The position numbers and the translations under genes were made by a program. Of a DNA stretch of 64,000 bases, positions 9,149 through 20,200 are shown piece by piece. This stretch comes from Burkholderia guangdongensis. GTDB taxonomy: Bacteria; Pseudomonadota; Gammaproteobacteria; Burkholderiales; Burkholderiaceae. Position 1 is the stretch's first letter, and the number at the start of each line of letters is the position of its first letter. The notes beneath the pieces are model-generated. The model saw only the letters and a program-made list of their open reading frames with translations. It had not been told where the DNA came from and did no database searches. The stretch lies in NCBI RefSeq assembly GCF_013403875.1, contig NZ_JACBNX010000005.1, positions 62,001-126,000 of the forward strand, given 5' to 3'.

Positions 9149-10888
9149 TCAGAACTGTGCCGTGACCTGAAAACCAACCGTCACTCGTGCCGTAGGGAAC
9201 CCAGACGGCTTGTAGATCGGCGTGCCGGCAAACAGGTCGTAACCGTAGGCCCCCAATCGGGTCGCGACGCTGCCCTTGACGCCGATCACCGCGCCCGCCA
9301 GTTGCGTGCCGACGAGGGCGACCGGCTGTGGGCCCCACACGCGGCCGTAGTCAATTCCAGCATATACCGCCTGCCCGGTTTGGCCGATTGGTGCCTGCAA
9401 TTCGTTACGCCAGTAGAAGCCACGGGAGGCGGCCAGCATCGTCTCCCCGTCGAATCCGCGTACGGTGTAACGACTGCCGATCGTCAGGTCGTCGATGTAG
9501 TACAGCGTGTTGCCCGTGTATTGTCCATGGAACGTGGTCACGTAGCGGAACGGCTGCTGCGCGATTGCGAACGGCACCGACAGATTCGCGTCGAGCACGG
9601 CCATCTTGTAGCGGTAGGTCGGGCCGCCGTCGGCTGCCAGGCTGTCGTCCTGCGCGCCGAACGCGCCGATGCCTTGCCGGTATGCGAGCGTCCCGTCGAA
9701 CTGCGCATTGCCGAAATAGTGGCGATCGGTCAAGCCAAACTCGATGAACGTATTGTTGTGGCGCTGCTGCGGAATTTCCGTGTCCTCGATGAAGCTATGC
9801 CCGAACCGGCGCGACAAGCGAAACTGCGCACCGAACACGTCGTTCTGGCTACGCGACAGCACGCGGTTCAGCTTGAAATCGACCGTCTTCGAATTGCCGC
9901 TCGCGATGAACGATTGGTTCACGCCGGCGATCTGCTGGTAGTACGTGTTGGTGTACGCCGACAGCGTCGCGGTCCAGTAGCCCCACGGGATCGAATAGAA
10001 GCCGTTCCAGCCATGCGAGCCGAGCCGCTTGTCTCCAAATTCGAGATCCTGGCTCACGCCGACGTTGAAGATATCGTTCAGGCCAAGGGGATTGTCGATA
10101 CCGAGAGACAAATTGCCCTGAAGGCGGCCCGTCTCGCGCGTGCCCGAGTTGTCGATCGAAGCGACGACCGTCCACGGTTTGCCGCGCTTCACGTCGAGCA
10201 CCACGTCGCTTTCGCCGGGCACGTCGGCCGGCACGATCTGCATCGATACGTCTTGGCTCGTCACGCGCTTCATCTGCTCGAGACCCTGTTCGAGGTCGCG
10301 CAGGTTCAGCAGTTCGCCGTCGCGCGTCGGGAACGCGGTTTTCCATGTGCCACGCAGCTTCTCGTCGGCGAAGCGCACGTGGCGGATCACGCCGGGGATC
10401 AGCGAAAACTTGAGGGCGCCGGTCGACAGATCCTGTTCGGGCAGCAGCACGCGTGTCGTCACATACCCGCGCGCCAGGATGGCTTGCGATAGGCCCTTGA
10501 CGAGCAGGTCGAGCCCCTGTTTGCCAACGCACTGGCCCGTGTAGTGCCCAAGCCATTCACGCGCGAATGCGAAGCGATCCATCGGCAATGCCGACGCGCC
10601 TTGCGATTTCAGGGAAGCGGGCAGCGCATCGGGTACTTCGAGTCTGAAACGCTCGATTCGAAAGCAGGGCGTTTCCGAAGGCAGCGTTGGATACTCAGCG
10701 CTCGCCACTACTTCCGATCGCACCCCGGGCGCGGAGACTGCACGTTCGCGCTCGCGCGCTTCTTCCTGCTGTCGGGTTTGCTGATCGTTGCCCGGGATGA
10801 TCAGGTGCGGAGCTTCCTGCGCCGACACGCTAGTTGCGATAAACAGCAATGCTGCCGCAGCAGGATTTCCTCGGCGAATAGTTCTCAT
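9149..10888 (-). CDS. Two-partner secretion outer-membrane transporter (TpsB; FhaC/ShlB family)
   Basis: Outer-membrane beta-barrel that exports the TpsA protein encoded upstream. It has a Sec-type signal peptide (hydrophobic AAALLFIATSVSA ending near residue 23). A POTRA region follows (CFRIERFRLEV, GQCVGKQGLDLLVKGLSQAILARGYVTTRVLLPEQ), then NLRDLEQGLEQMKR and an antiparallel barrel. The conserved loop-6 motif appears as YTVRGFDGE near residue 470. The final strand ends in aromatic VGFQVTAQF, a typical BAM-recognised C-terminus. Its 579 residues match the family. It is the last gene of tpsA - small membrane gene - tpsB, an order reminiscent of Burkholderia bcpA-I-O-B but without bcpO. Confidence 0.93.
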   Translation of the reverse strand: MRTIRRGNPAAAALLFIATSVSAQEAPHLIIPGNDQQTRQQEEARERERAVSAPGVRSEVVASAEYPTLPSETPCFRIERFRLEVPDALPASLKSQGASALPMDRFAFAREWLGHYTGQCVGKQGLDLLVKGLSQAILARGYVTTRVLLPEQDLSTGALKFSLIPGVIRHVRFADEKLRGTWKTAFPTRDGELLNLRDLEQGLEQMKRVTSQDVSMQIVPADVPGESDVVLDVKRGKPWTVVASIDNSGTRETGRLQGNLSLGIDNPLGLNDIFNVGVSQDLEFGDKRLGSHGWNGFYSIPWGYWTATLSAYTNTYYQQIAGVNQSFIASGNSKTVDFKLNRVLSRSQNDVFGAQFRLSRRFGHSFIEDTEIPQQRHNNTFIEFGLTDRHYFGNAQFDGTLAYRQGIGAFGAQDDSLAADGGPTYRYKMAVLDANLSVPFAIAQQPFRYVTTFHGQYTGNTLYYIDDLTIGSRYTVRGFDGETMLAASRGFYWRNELQAPIGQTGQAVYAGIDYGRVWGPQPVALVGTQLAGAVIGVKGSVATRLGAYGYDLFAGTPIYKPSGFPTARVTVGFQVTAQF

Positions 10889-11042
10889 ATGTTTTTCTAG
10901 GTATGCGATCGTGTACTACGGCTGAGACGTGCGTGCTATCCATGCATCACTTCCGATCGATTTGCATGCAATCATCAGCCCGGTCCGCCCAGCTACATCG
11001 TGCAACTGCAGATTGAATCGGATTGCACAATGACATCAGGAG

Positions 11043-11258
11043 TTATTTTTTTCGCACAAAAGCCACTGTCGCGAAAACACAAAACACAAGCCCCAACAGG
11101 GCGCCGTTTACCAAAACGAATCTTGTGTCGTCGCTCGCCCATAAGAAACCGCCACCATAAAAATAGGCCACGATGGCCATTGCAAATAATTTTATGGAGG
11201 CAAAACACAGAAATGACAGCAAGAAAGCAGCCAAATATAAGGCGATCAATCTAAACAT
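11043..11258 (-). CDS. Small two-helix membrane protein, candidate CDI-type immunity protein
   Basis: A 71-residue protein not recognised by family. It has two hydrophobic segments (about residues 3-33 and 46-66) and ends in VRKK. The start ATG at 11258 lies 4 nt after the tpsA stop, with a good purine-rich site (GGAAGTGAAGAA) just ahead; an upstream in-frame ATG at 11288 would overlap tpsA. Position directly after the C-terminus of a large TpsA and before tpsB is where immunity genes of contact-dependent inhibition loci lie. The gene is visibly AT-richer than its surroundings, as expected of exchanged toxin-immunity tips. A membrane immunity protein would fit a membrane-acting toxin. Function is inferred from position only. 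Confidence 0.6.
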   Translation of the reverse strand: MFRLIALYLAAFLLSFLCFASIKLFAMAIVAYFYGGGFLWASDDTRFVLVNGALLGLVFCVFATVAFVRKK

Positions 11259-11262
11259 TTCT

Positions 11263-14200
11263 TCACTTCCCAAGCCGAGATTTGGCATCGTTTATCGCTT
11301 TCGTTCCTGCTTCAGCGCCGGCAGCACCGCCGATGCCGGCACCAATTGCAGGAACATTATTCGGGTTAAACAGACTTTTTCCTGATGATCCCGCCCAAAC
11401 ACCAGACCCGGACCAACCCAAGCTACCCATCGCCGACTTGGACAACGCGGAAATTAAATTTTGCATGGCGAGTCCCGTACCATAACCGATAGCTGCCGCA
11501 CCCGCGTTCACCGCTGCGCCGGTTGCAATGCTGTCGTGTTTGCCAGAGATCGCATTGTTAGTGACAGTATCAAGAGCACCTGTCACTGCGTTTATTACGA
11601 CATTCCCAAAGAGCTTGGTGTAAGTGCCGGCTCCGCCAGCCAATGCCGCATACCCAACATCGACTGGATTGACTGTGCCATTCTGGATGTACTGCGATGT
11701 CGCATTTACACTACCAGTTAGGACACCAATACCAACAGGCGACGCCCACGCGCTGGATCCCAACGCTCCGGTCGAACCAAAAATTGGCGCGCCGGGGATG
11801 GCGGCCAATCCGGCAGCAATCTCTGTCGCCAGTCCAGCAGTTACCAGGCCGCCGGCAATGACGAGCCCGGCCTTTGGATTGGCCACCGCGCCCGGCAACG
11901 CTCTCTGCTCCGGTGTCAGTGAGCCATCCTTGTTCCCAGACAAGAACGGACGGTTGTACTCCGCCGGCGTCGCGTGGAACAGCCCGCCACTGTTCTGACT
12001 GATATACGCCACCGCCGTTGCGTCCCCTCCCGGTCCCTTGCTTGCCGCCGCATCCACCAAACGATAACCGTTCGCCAGCAGCATACTCTGCGCCTGCTCC
12101 GCAGTGAGTACCTTGCCGGTCTTTTCTTCATAGAACTTCGCGAAGTCCTTCGCCTTATCCTTTGCCCACTGTCTTTCGTCAGGGTGGAGTTGCCGGTTGA
12201 ACCGGTCAACGTTGTATCCAGAAAACGCTCCCGATTCACCACCCACGACTCCGCTCGCCCCGGTCGCAAGCGCGTTCGCCACGATGTTGCCCAGCGCCTG
12301 ATTCATATTGGCGTTACCGGTCGGATCGCTGCCCGCGATCGCGCTGCTCAGTTCGTTCAGCTTGCCTGACGCGATCGATGCAATCGCCGCGCCGGCGGCG
12401 CCACCTACCGCATTGCCGCCCGCCAATCCCGTCACCAGCGCCGCGCCGGCACCTTGCATCAGTGCGCGGTTCGCTCCGCCTTCCTTCCACGCATCGACGC
12501 CTGCCTGGTCACCATTAGCCGCGGCGTCCTTCATCATCTTGTCCGCGTAGTCCCCGATCCGGCGCGATACCGCTTCACCGGCAGCGCTGGCCGCGGCCAT
12601 CATGTCCGACTGCTTGTCCAGCAGGTTCTGCATGTCGGGGAGTTTGGCAACCGTACCGTTCGTGTTCGTCGTATCGCGGTTCAAGCTCGCGACATCCTGC
12701 TTCTGGTTCGGCGAATCCGAAATCGTGACCACCCCCGCGCTTACGCCGCTCTTCGTCGTTGCGCTATCACTGCCGCTGTCGTTCTGGCCAAGCATGGGCG
12801 CGGCACCGCCCGCATTCTTGCCCGACGTGCTGCCGTGCGTGCTGTAGTTCATCCCGCCATCGCCAGTCGTCGCGCCCGCGCTGAAGCCGCTCGAGCTCGC
12901 ATCGTAGTGCGACCGGTTCTGGATGTCCGAGAAGGACAGCGAACCCGTCGTCAGCGTATTCTTCGCCGCGTCCGCATCGCTCGCGATCAGTGAGCCCTTC
13001 AGATCGGTATTGCCGGTGACATTGATATTGAAGCCGCCATCGCCCGCATGAATCCCGGCTTGTTCGTTGACGCCCGCATAGCTGCCTGACGCATTTCCCT
13101 TGCTCTGGCTGAAGCTCGCGCTGGCGCCCGCTTGACTGATGCTGAAGCCGCCGCCCGAACTCGACTGATGCGCAGCACTCGCCAGCGTATCCTGCACGCT
13201 CGCGATGTTCAGATTTCCGCCCACATCGGCGTTCACCTGCTTGGCGTTGACGTTCGAACCGATGATGTTCGTATCGCCGCCCGAGATGATCGTCACGCCG
13301 TTTGCAGCGTTGACATGACTGTTGTTCTGCGTGGCCAGATCGCTGTTGCCGTCGCCGTTGGCTTTCGACATCGCCGCCGAGACGCCGAAGCCGCCCGTGC
13401 CGAACGATACGCCCACACTCGCGCTCTTCGATTCATTCGTGCTGCGTGTCGAATCGGTGTCCGTCGTATTGACGAGATTGACCTGATTCTTCGCGGCCAA
13501 TATCACATCGTTTGCGTTCACGTTCGAGCCAGCGATCGTCACGTTACCGTTGCCCGACTGGCCGTTACCGGTCGCCGCAAACGCCGCTGTTCCACCGGCG
13601 GTGACGCTGGAGCCGCGATTCGTCGCGCTGTTCTCGGTGAATGCGCTCTTGCTATGACTGCTGCCAACACTGACTTCAACCTTGAATTCAGGCGTGTTGC
13701 CCGCTCCGAGCGTATTGACCAGATCGCCTGCCGCCATGTTCGCGTCCCACGCCGCGCTTGCCGCCGCCATCCCGTGCAACGCTGCCGCGCGACCATCCTG
13801 GCTACTGCCGGCCGCGCGCGATTGACCCACGGCATTCGATACCGCGTCGATCACGGGTGCCTTCAGCGCCAGCGTCAGGCCGCTCTTCGATACTTCCTGC
13901 GTCTCGCCGCGGTGACGCGTGTCCTGCGCTGCGTCGATCGTCACGTTCGCGCCCGTGCCGCTGAGGTTCTGCGCCGCGATCAGGTCGCTTCCCGTCACGT
14001 GCAGGTCGTTTCCAGCAGTCATGCTGACGTTGCCCTTCAGCGATCCGATCGTGCTGCCGTTGTTCGACACCTCGGCCGTCTGACTAGTCGTCTTCAGCGA
14101 ACTGCTGCCAACCGACACCGACAGGCCGCCGCCAGACATCAGCCCCGATTCCTTCTTGTCATAGTAGCTCGACGACTGCAAGGTATCCTGTGACGTGGTA

Positions 14201-17200
14201 ACCGTCACGTTGTGCGCTGCAGAGAGCGCCACGTCGTTCGTACCGACGATGGTACTACCTTGAACATTGACGTCCTTCCCACTGACGATGTTCACGCCGT
14301 CCGCTGACACCAGACTGCCGTGATTCAGCGTCATCGTCTGGTCGATCCCACTCGCGACTTTCGAACCGCTCACGACATTGCTGTGGCTGTGCGTTTCGTG
14401 CGAATTCAGCTCGTGTGTCTCGGTTGCCGCGCCGACATTCACATCGCCGGCCGCCAGCAGGTTCGCGTTGCCCTTGTCGAGGCTGATCGCGCTGCCGGAG
14501 AGCGTAATGTCCTTGCCCGACACGATGTTGACTGTGTCGCTACCCTTGAGCGTCGTCCCGGTCAGCGCCTGATCGGACGTATGCAGCGTTTCCGCGTAGC
14601 TGCCGTGACTGTCGCTGCCTGAACTATTGCTGTTCACCGTCGACGCGGCGCTCGCCGCGCCGAGCGTGACATTGCCCTTGGCCGCGATCGTGCCGCCTTG
14701 GCCGAGGTCGATCTGCGTGCCCTTCGCGGTAACGTCGCCGCCAACACCGATAATCGATTGCCCACCGACCGTCACCGAGCCGCCGACCACCTTGTTGATG
14801 TCGGTGTTCGATACGCCGTTGGCCCGCTGCACGATCTTGTGCTCGCCCGTCTGCACCGAGCCAAGATCCCAGTTGCCGCCGACATTCATGCCGAGGTTGC
14901 CGCCGACCGACAGATTGCCCGCGTTCTGCTGGAAGTTGCCGCCCGTCGTGATCGACGCGTCGCCGGCAACGTCCAGTTTGGCGGTCGGCCCGAGCGTGGT
15001 CACCACGCTCGTGGCACCGTCACGGCTCACCCGCGTGTTCGTCTTCGTCGCCGTGTCGAGAATCAGGTCCTTGCCGGCATCAAGCTGAAGGCTGCCAGCC
15101 TTCACATTCGCCGACGTCAGATCGATGTTGTTCTCGGTCTTCAGCGACATCAGCCCACCGCTTTGCAGCGCGCCGAACGCGTTGTCGATCTGCTTGCCCT
15201 GAATCGCCAGCGTGTTGTCCGCCTTGATCGTGCCGCTGTTCGTGAACGACTGCGCGTTCTGGAAATCGATGTTCGTCGCGCTGATCAACGGGCCATCGAT
15301 GTTCTGCTGGCTGGCCTTCGCGAGATACACGACCGGCACGAGCACCGACTGACCGTCGACCACCCGCGTTTCCATCATGATCACGTTGCTGGTCAGCTTC
15401 GATACCTGATCGGCAGACAGGCTCGCGCCTACGGCCAAATCGAGCGACTTCGACAGATCGGCGCCGGCTCCCATCAGCGATTGATACATCGTCTGCAGGT
15501 CCGCATACGGTCCGAGCACTGCCTTGCCAGTCAGCGCCGTGACTTCGTTGCGCACGAGCTGCTGCTCGTAGAAACCGTCGCCGAGCCGCTTTGGGATGCG
15601 CGTGAGGTCGACGCCGAGCTGACCGAAGAAATAGTCGCTCGAAATGAAATTCTTCTGGTTCGTGAACGCCGGGTTCGTCTCGATCACGTAGCTCGCGTTC
15701 GGCGCCGTGGTCGGCTTGTACAGTCCACCCTGCGCAATGGTGAGGTTGTTCAGCACGTTCAGCGCCGTCGCGCTGGCGATGATCAGGTCGACCGGCGCCG
15801 GCGCACCGCCGTGCACCGACGACGCCCCCGATTTCGCACCGCTCGCGTTACCGCTCAAGTTGGTTGGCGTGAGGCCCGGCACAGACTGGCCCGGCAGCAA
15901 ACCAAGCGACGGAATCGATGCGTTACCCGCCGTGTTGCTGACGCTGACACCCGTCCCCGAGATCGTACCGTTCGAACTTAAAGTCGAAAAATAGCCCGGC
16001 AGCGTGTAATCCTTGATCGATGCCGGCGCCGCCTGCGTATAACCGCCCGGACGCCCCGTCGCGAACGGCGCATTGCCGAACGGCAGCTGCCAGTCGTGTT
16101 CGGTGTTGTCGTAGTTGTTGTAGTGATATTGACCCGAGTAGGAAACCGACACGCCCGGCAGTTTCTGACCGGACGCCGCCCAGCCGTCGGCGTCGTAGTT
16201 CCCCGGCATGTTGATGTCGCCGACCGCCGCGATGTTGCTCCAGTAGTTTTGCAGCGTGCCGACCGAAGACGCATCGATCTTGCCGCCCGACACGATCTGG
16301 GCGGCCGGGCTGATGTCCGTCACGGTCGTCGCCGTCGCGCTGTCCGCATAGTAGGTCGTGAACTGATACGTGCTGTTCCACTGACCGCCATGAGGCGGCT
16401 CGGTGTAGACGCCGCCGATGCTGTCCGGATCCTTCACGCCGACCTGGCCCGTGCGGCCGCTGATCGGAATGCCGAACTGCGCAAGCGATGCCGGATCGAT
16501 CTGGCCGGTGGAAGTCTTCATCACGTGGCGCGTGCTCGTCACCTTGTCGGCATGCAATTCCATGTCGCCGCCGGACTGGATCAGGGCAGACACGTTGTTG
16601 ACCAGCGCCGCGTTCGTGTAATTGCCGCTTGCGTCTTTGCCGCCGGCCAGCACGACCTTGCCCATGCCGAAGATGGCCGTCGTGGCCATCGAATCGGTGG
16701 CCGTCGTGTCGTCGCGGTTCTCGATGTCGTGCGCGAGAATCTCAAGCGTACCGTTGCTGTCTGAACCGCCAATCAACGCGGTCGGGCCAAGATTCGAGAT
16801 CGTATCCGTCGCGTTCAGCGATGCGCTGGCGCCGACGAGCGCGCCCGTGTTCGTCAGATTGGTCGATTGCGTGCGCAGCAGACCGCCAGCCGTCAAGGCC
16901 CCCGTGTTCACGATGTTGCCCGCGTTGACGCTCAGGTTGTTGACCGATTGCAGGTTCGCGTTGTTCGTAAAGGTGCCGGGCAACGTGAGGGCGAGATCGT
17001 GACCGACGTTGAACTGCGTGTCGGATGCCGCCGTGTAATCGCCCTGTCCCCCAAGGGGACTTCCTTCGGGGCGCAGGTTCACGTTGGCGTCATGCGTCGC
17101 GCTGTATGTGCCGCCGCCTTGCAGCGTGGCCGCCGCGACCGACAGGTCGTGCGTCGAGCTGATCTGGCCGTTCGTGTTCGTGATCGCGCCGGTCGTCGTG

Positions 17201-20200
17201 ACGTCCACATCGCCGCTCGAATTCGTGACGTTGCCAATGGTGCCGCCGCTGTTGTCCAACGTGTTGCCTTGAACATGAAGCGATGCGCCGCTGAGCTGAC
17301 CGCCTTGCGTGTTGCTGATCGACGCTGCACCGATCGTCACATCGCCGTTGCCGGTAATCGCGCCCATTCCCGCTACGCCGCCGGCGTGGCTGTTGGCGAT
17401 CTGATTGCCGCCTTGTACGGTCATCTTGCCCGCGCCCAGGTCGACGATGGCGCCATCCGTGTTGTCGATCGACGTTGACTGAATATCGAGCCCGCTGGTG
17501 TCGCCGGCAGTCGATTGCCCGGCCTGGACGTGACCGCCGTGGTTCGACAACGCTCCGCCGTCGGTCAACGACAGCGACGTGTCCGAACGGAGCAGGCCCT
17601 GCGAGTTGTTCACATCGCCGGCAATGGTCGCGTTGATGCCACGCTGCGCCGCGAGGATACCGCTCGCGTTGTTCCAGGTGCCGGCGTTGATGAAGGCTTG
17701 CCCCTTCGTCACGATGGTGCCCGATGCGTTGTTCAGCGCGCTGGCGCCGTTACCCGGCGCGATGGTCAGCGTGCCCGTGCCGGCATGCGTGATCGTGCCG
17801 CCTGCGTTGTTGAGCTCGGCCGGCTTGAGCGTCAGGTCCGTGCTGTTGGTCTGAATCACGCCGGCGGCCGAGTTATCGAGCGTGCCGCTGACGTTGATGC
17901 CCATTGCCGACGAGCCGTACTGCGTGATCGTGCCGCCGTGGTTCACGAGGTTTGCGGCCGTGAGCGCAAGCTGATTGGCCTCGAGCTTGCCGCCGCTGTT
18001 GTCGAGCGTCGAATCGGCCGTGACCGACAGGTTCGGCGCGACGATTGAACCGCCCTGATTCGTCATCGAGCCTGTGTGGATCGCCGCGTTCGTGCCCGCG
18101 CCAATCTGGCCGCCGTCGTTCGCCAGCGTACCGCTGGTGACACTCAGGTCCGTGTTCGACAGCAGCCTGCCGTTCGCGTTGTTCAGCGTGCCGCCGACGC
18201 CCGCCGTCAGTCCGGTCTGCGCGTTGATCGAGCCTGACGTGTTGTTCAGGGAACTGGTTTGCGCGATGACGCGGCCGTTGCTCGCGATCGAACCGCCCAC
18301 GTTCGACACTGAATCCGAACCGCTTCCGAGCGTTAGTGTGCCGTTGCCGGCATGTGTAATCGTGCCGCCGTCGTTCACGATCGATGTCGGGGCGAGCGCC
18401 AGGTCGGTACTGTTGGTTTGCAGCGTGCCGCCGTTGGAATTGTCGAGCGTGCGCGACACATTGACGGCCATCGAGCCGGTCCCGGTCTGCGTGATCGTGC
18501 CGCCGTGGTTCACGAGGTCGGTCGCGTTCAACGACACCTGGCTCGCCTGCACGTTGCCGGCGCTGTTGTCGAGTGTCGTTGCGCTGACCGTTGCTGTCTG
18601 GCCGACGATCGAGCCGCCGCTGTTCGTCAGGTGCGCACCGGCGTCGACCGCGACGGTCTGAGCGGCCTGTAGCGTGCCACCGCCGTTGTCGACCGACTGG
18701 CCCGCAACGTGGAGATTCGTGTTGGATGTGATCGCGCCGCGGTTGACAACGTTTGCGCCCTGGACCGACACATCACCGTTGCCGCCGATGACACCGCCTT
18801 GTGCGCCGTTCGCGGTCGTGCCCGCGGCGTTGGTCAATTGGCCGCTCGTCGTCACCGACAGGCCGTCGCCGTTGAGCGACGTGATCCGTCCCGCCGTGTT
18901 ATCCAGTGACGCACCGGCCACCGTCATGCCGGCCGCGCTTTGGAGGGTGCCCTGGTTGTTCGCGATGGCGCCGCCATGTATGTCCGCCGTGCTTTCGGAG
19001 ACCAGTTCGCCGGATTGATTAGCGATCTGACCGGCCACGTTGACCGACAGCGGGCCCTGCGACGACACCTTGCCGCTCTGGTTCGAGAGGGCGCCACCGG
19101 TCAGCGTCGTGCCGCCGCCGCTCGACAGGCCGCCGTGATCGTTGACCACCGTGCCCGAAGCGTTCGCGGAGACTGCACCTTGCGCGCTCGTCGTCGCGTT
19201 CGCGAGATTCACGTCGCCGGCCGTCGCGTTCAGCGACAGATTACCGTTCGCCGCCGTCTGGCTGCCCGCGAGATTCACGTTGGCGCCGGTCAGCGAAGCG
19301 TTACCGCCCGCTACGTTCTGGCCGGATGCGCTGAGTTGGCCCGAGGCTGTCAAATTCAGATCGCCGCCATGGCCTACCGAACCGTCGTTGTTCACGCCCG
19401 CGCCGAGCGTGCCGGTCGAATCGACGCTGCCGGCATTCACTGTCGTATTCTGCTGCGCCGCGAGCGTCCCGCTGTTCGTGAGATCGGCGCTTGTGCTGGC
19501 CGACAGCGATTGCTGCGCGTACGTCGTGCCGCTATTCTGGACGCCGCCTGTGGCCGACAGCGCGAGGTTGCCGCTCGCGGTCGTCTTGCCCGTGAGTACG
19601 AGCCGGCCGTTCGACTGCAGCGTCAAATCGCCCGCCTGCGCCGCGATCGTACCGGCGTTGGCCACCCCCACGCCGTTCTCATTCGAGGTGAGGAAGATCC
19701 GATTGCTATACATGCCGCCCAACTGACTCACGTCGATTGCAACCGACGGCGGGGGGCCGTCGCCAGCGATCGGCGTCGCGGCGAGCGTGTCGTGGTTGAC
19801 CTGGCTCGCGCCGGCGATCACGTTCAGATTCTTCGCGTAGACCGCCGCGTTCACCTGCACCGCGCGTGCAATCAGATCGACCTGATCGATATTGGCTGCA
19901 TTCAGGCCCGCGCCAGCGACGGTCACGAGGCCGCGGCTAACGTTGTAGCCGGCAAGCGACCCATCGGCACCGTAGAAAGGCACGCCGGTTGTCAGGGTCG
20001 CGCGACTGGTATTGAGAAAGCCGCCGCCGTCGACAAAAATCCCGGACGGGTTAGCCAGGACGAGTTCCGCACGGGCGCCTGCTATCTCGACTGTGCCGCG
20101 GATTTGGGACGGGTTCGGGCTGTTGACCTGATTGACGATGATCCGCGCGGCCTGTCCGGCTCCGTAATTCGGGTTGCCGTTGATCCAGCCCGCCTGCTGG

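Noticed and set aside
11263..11700. Firm call of CdiA toxin class
   Set aside because: Neither the VENN nor the NxxLYN junction motif was found, and the final domain matched no toxin fold I know.
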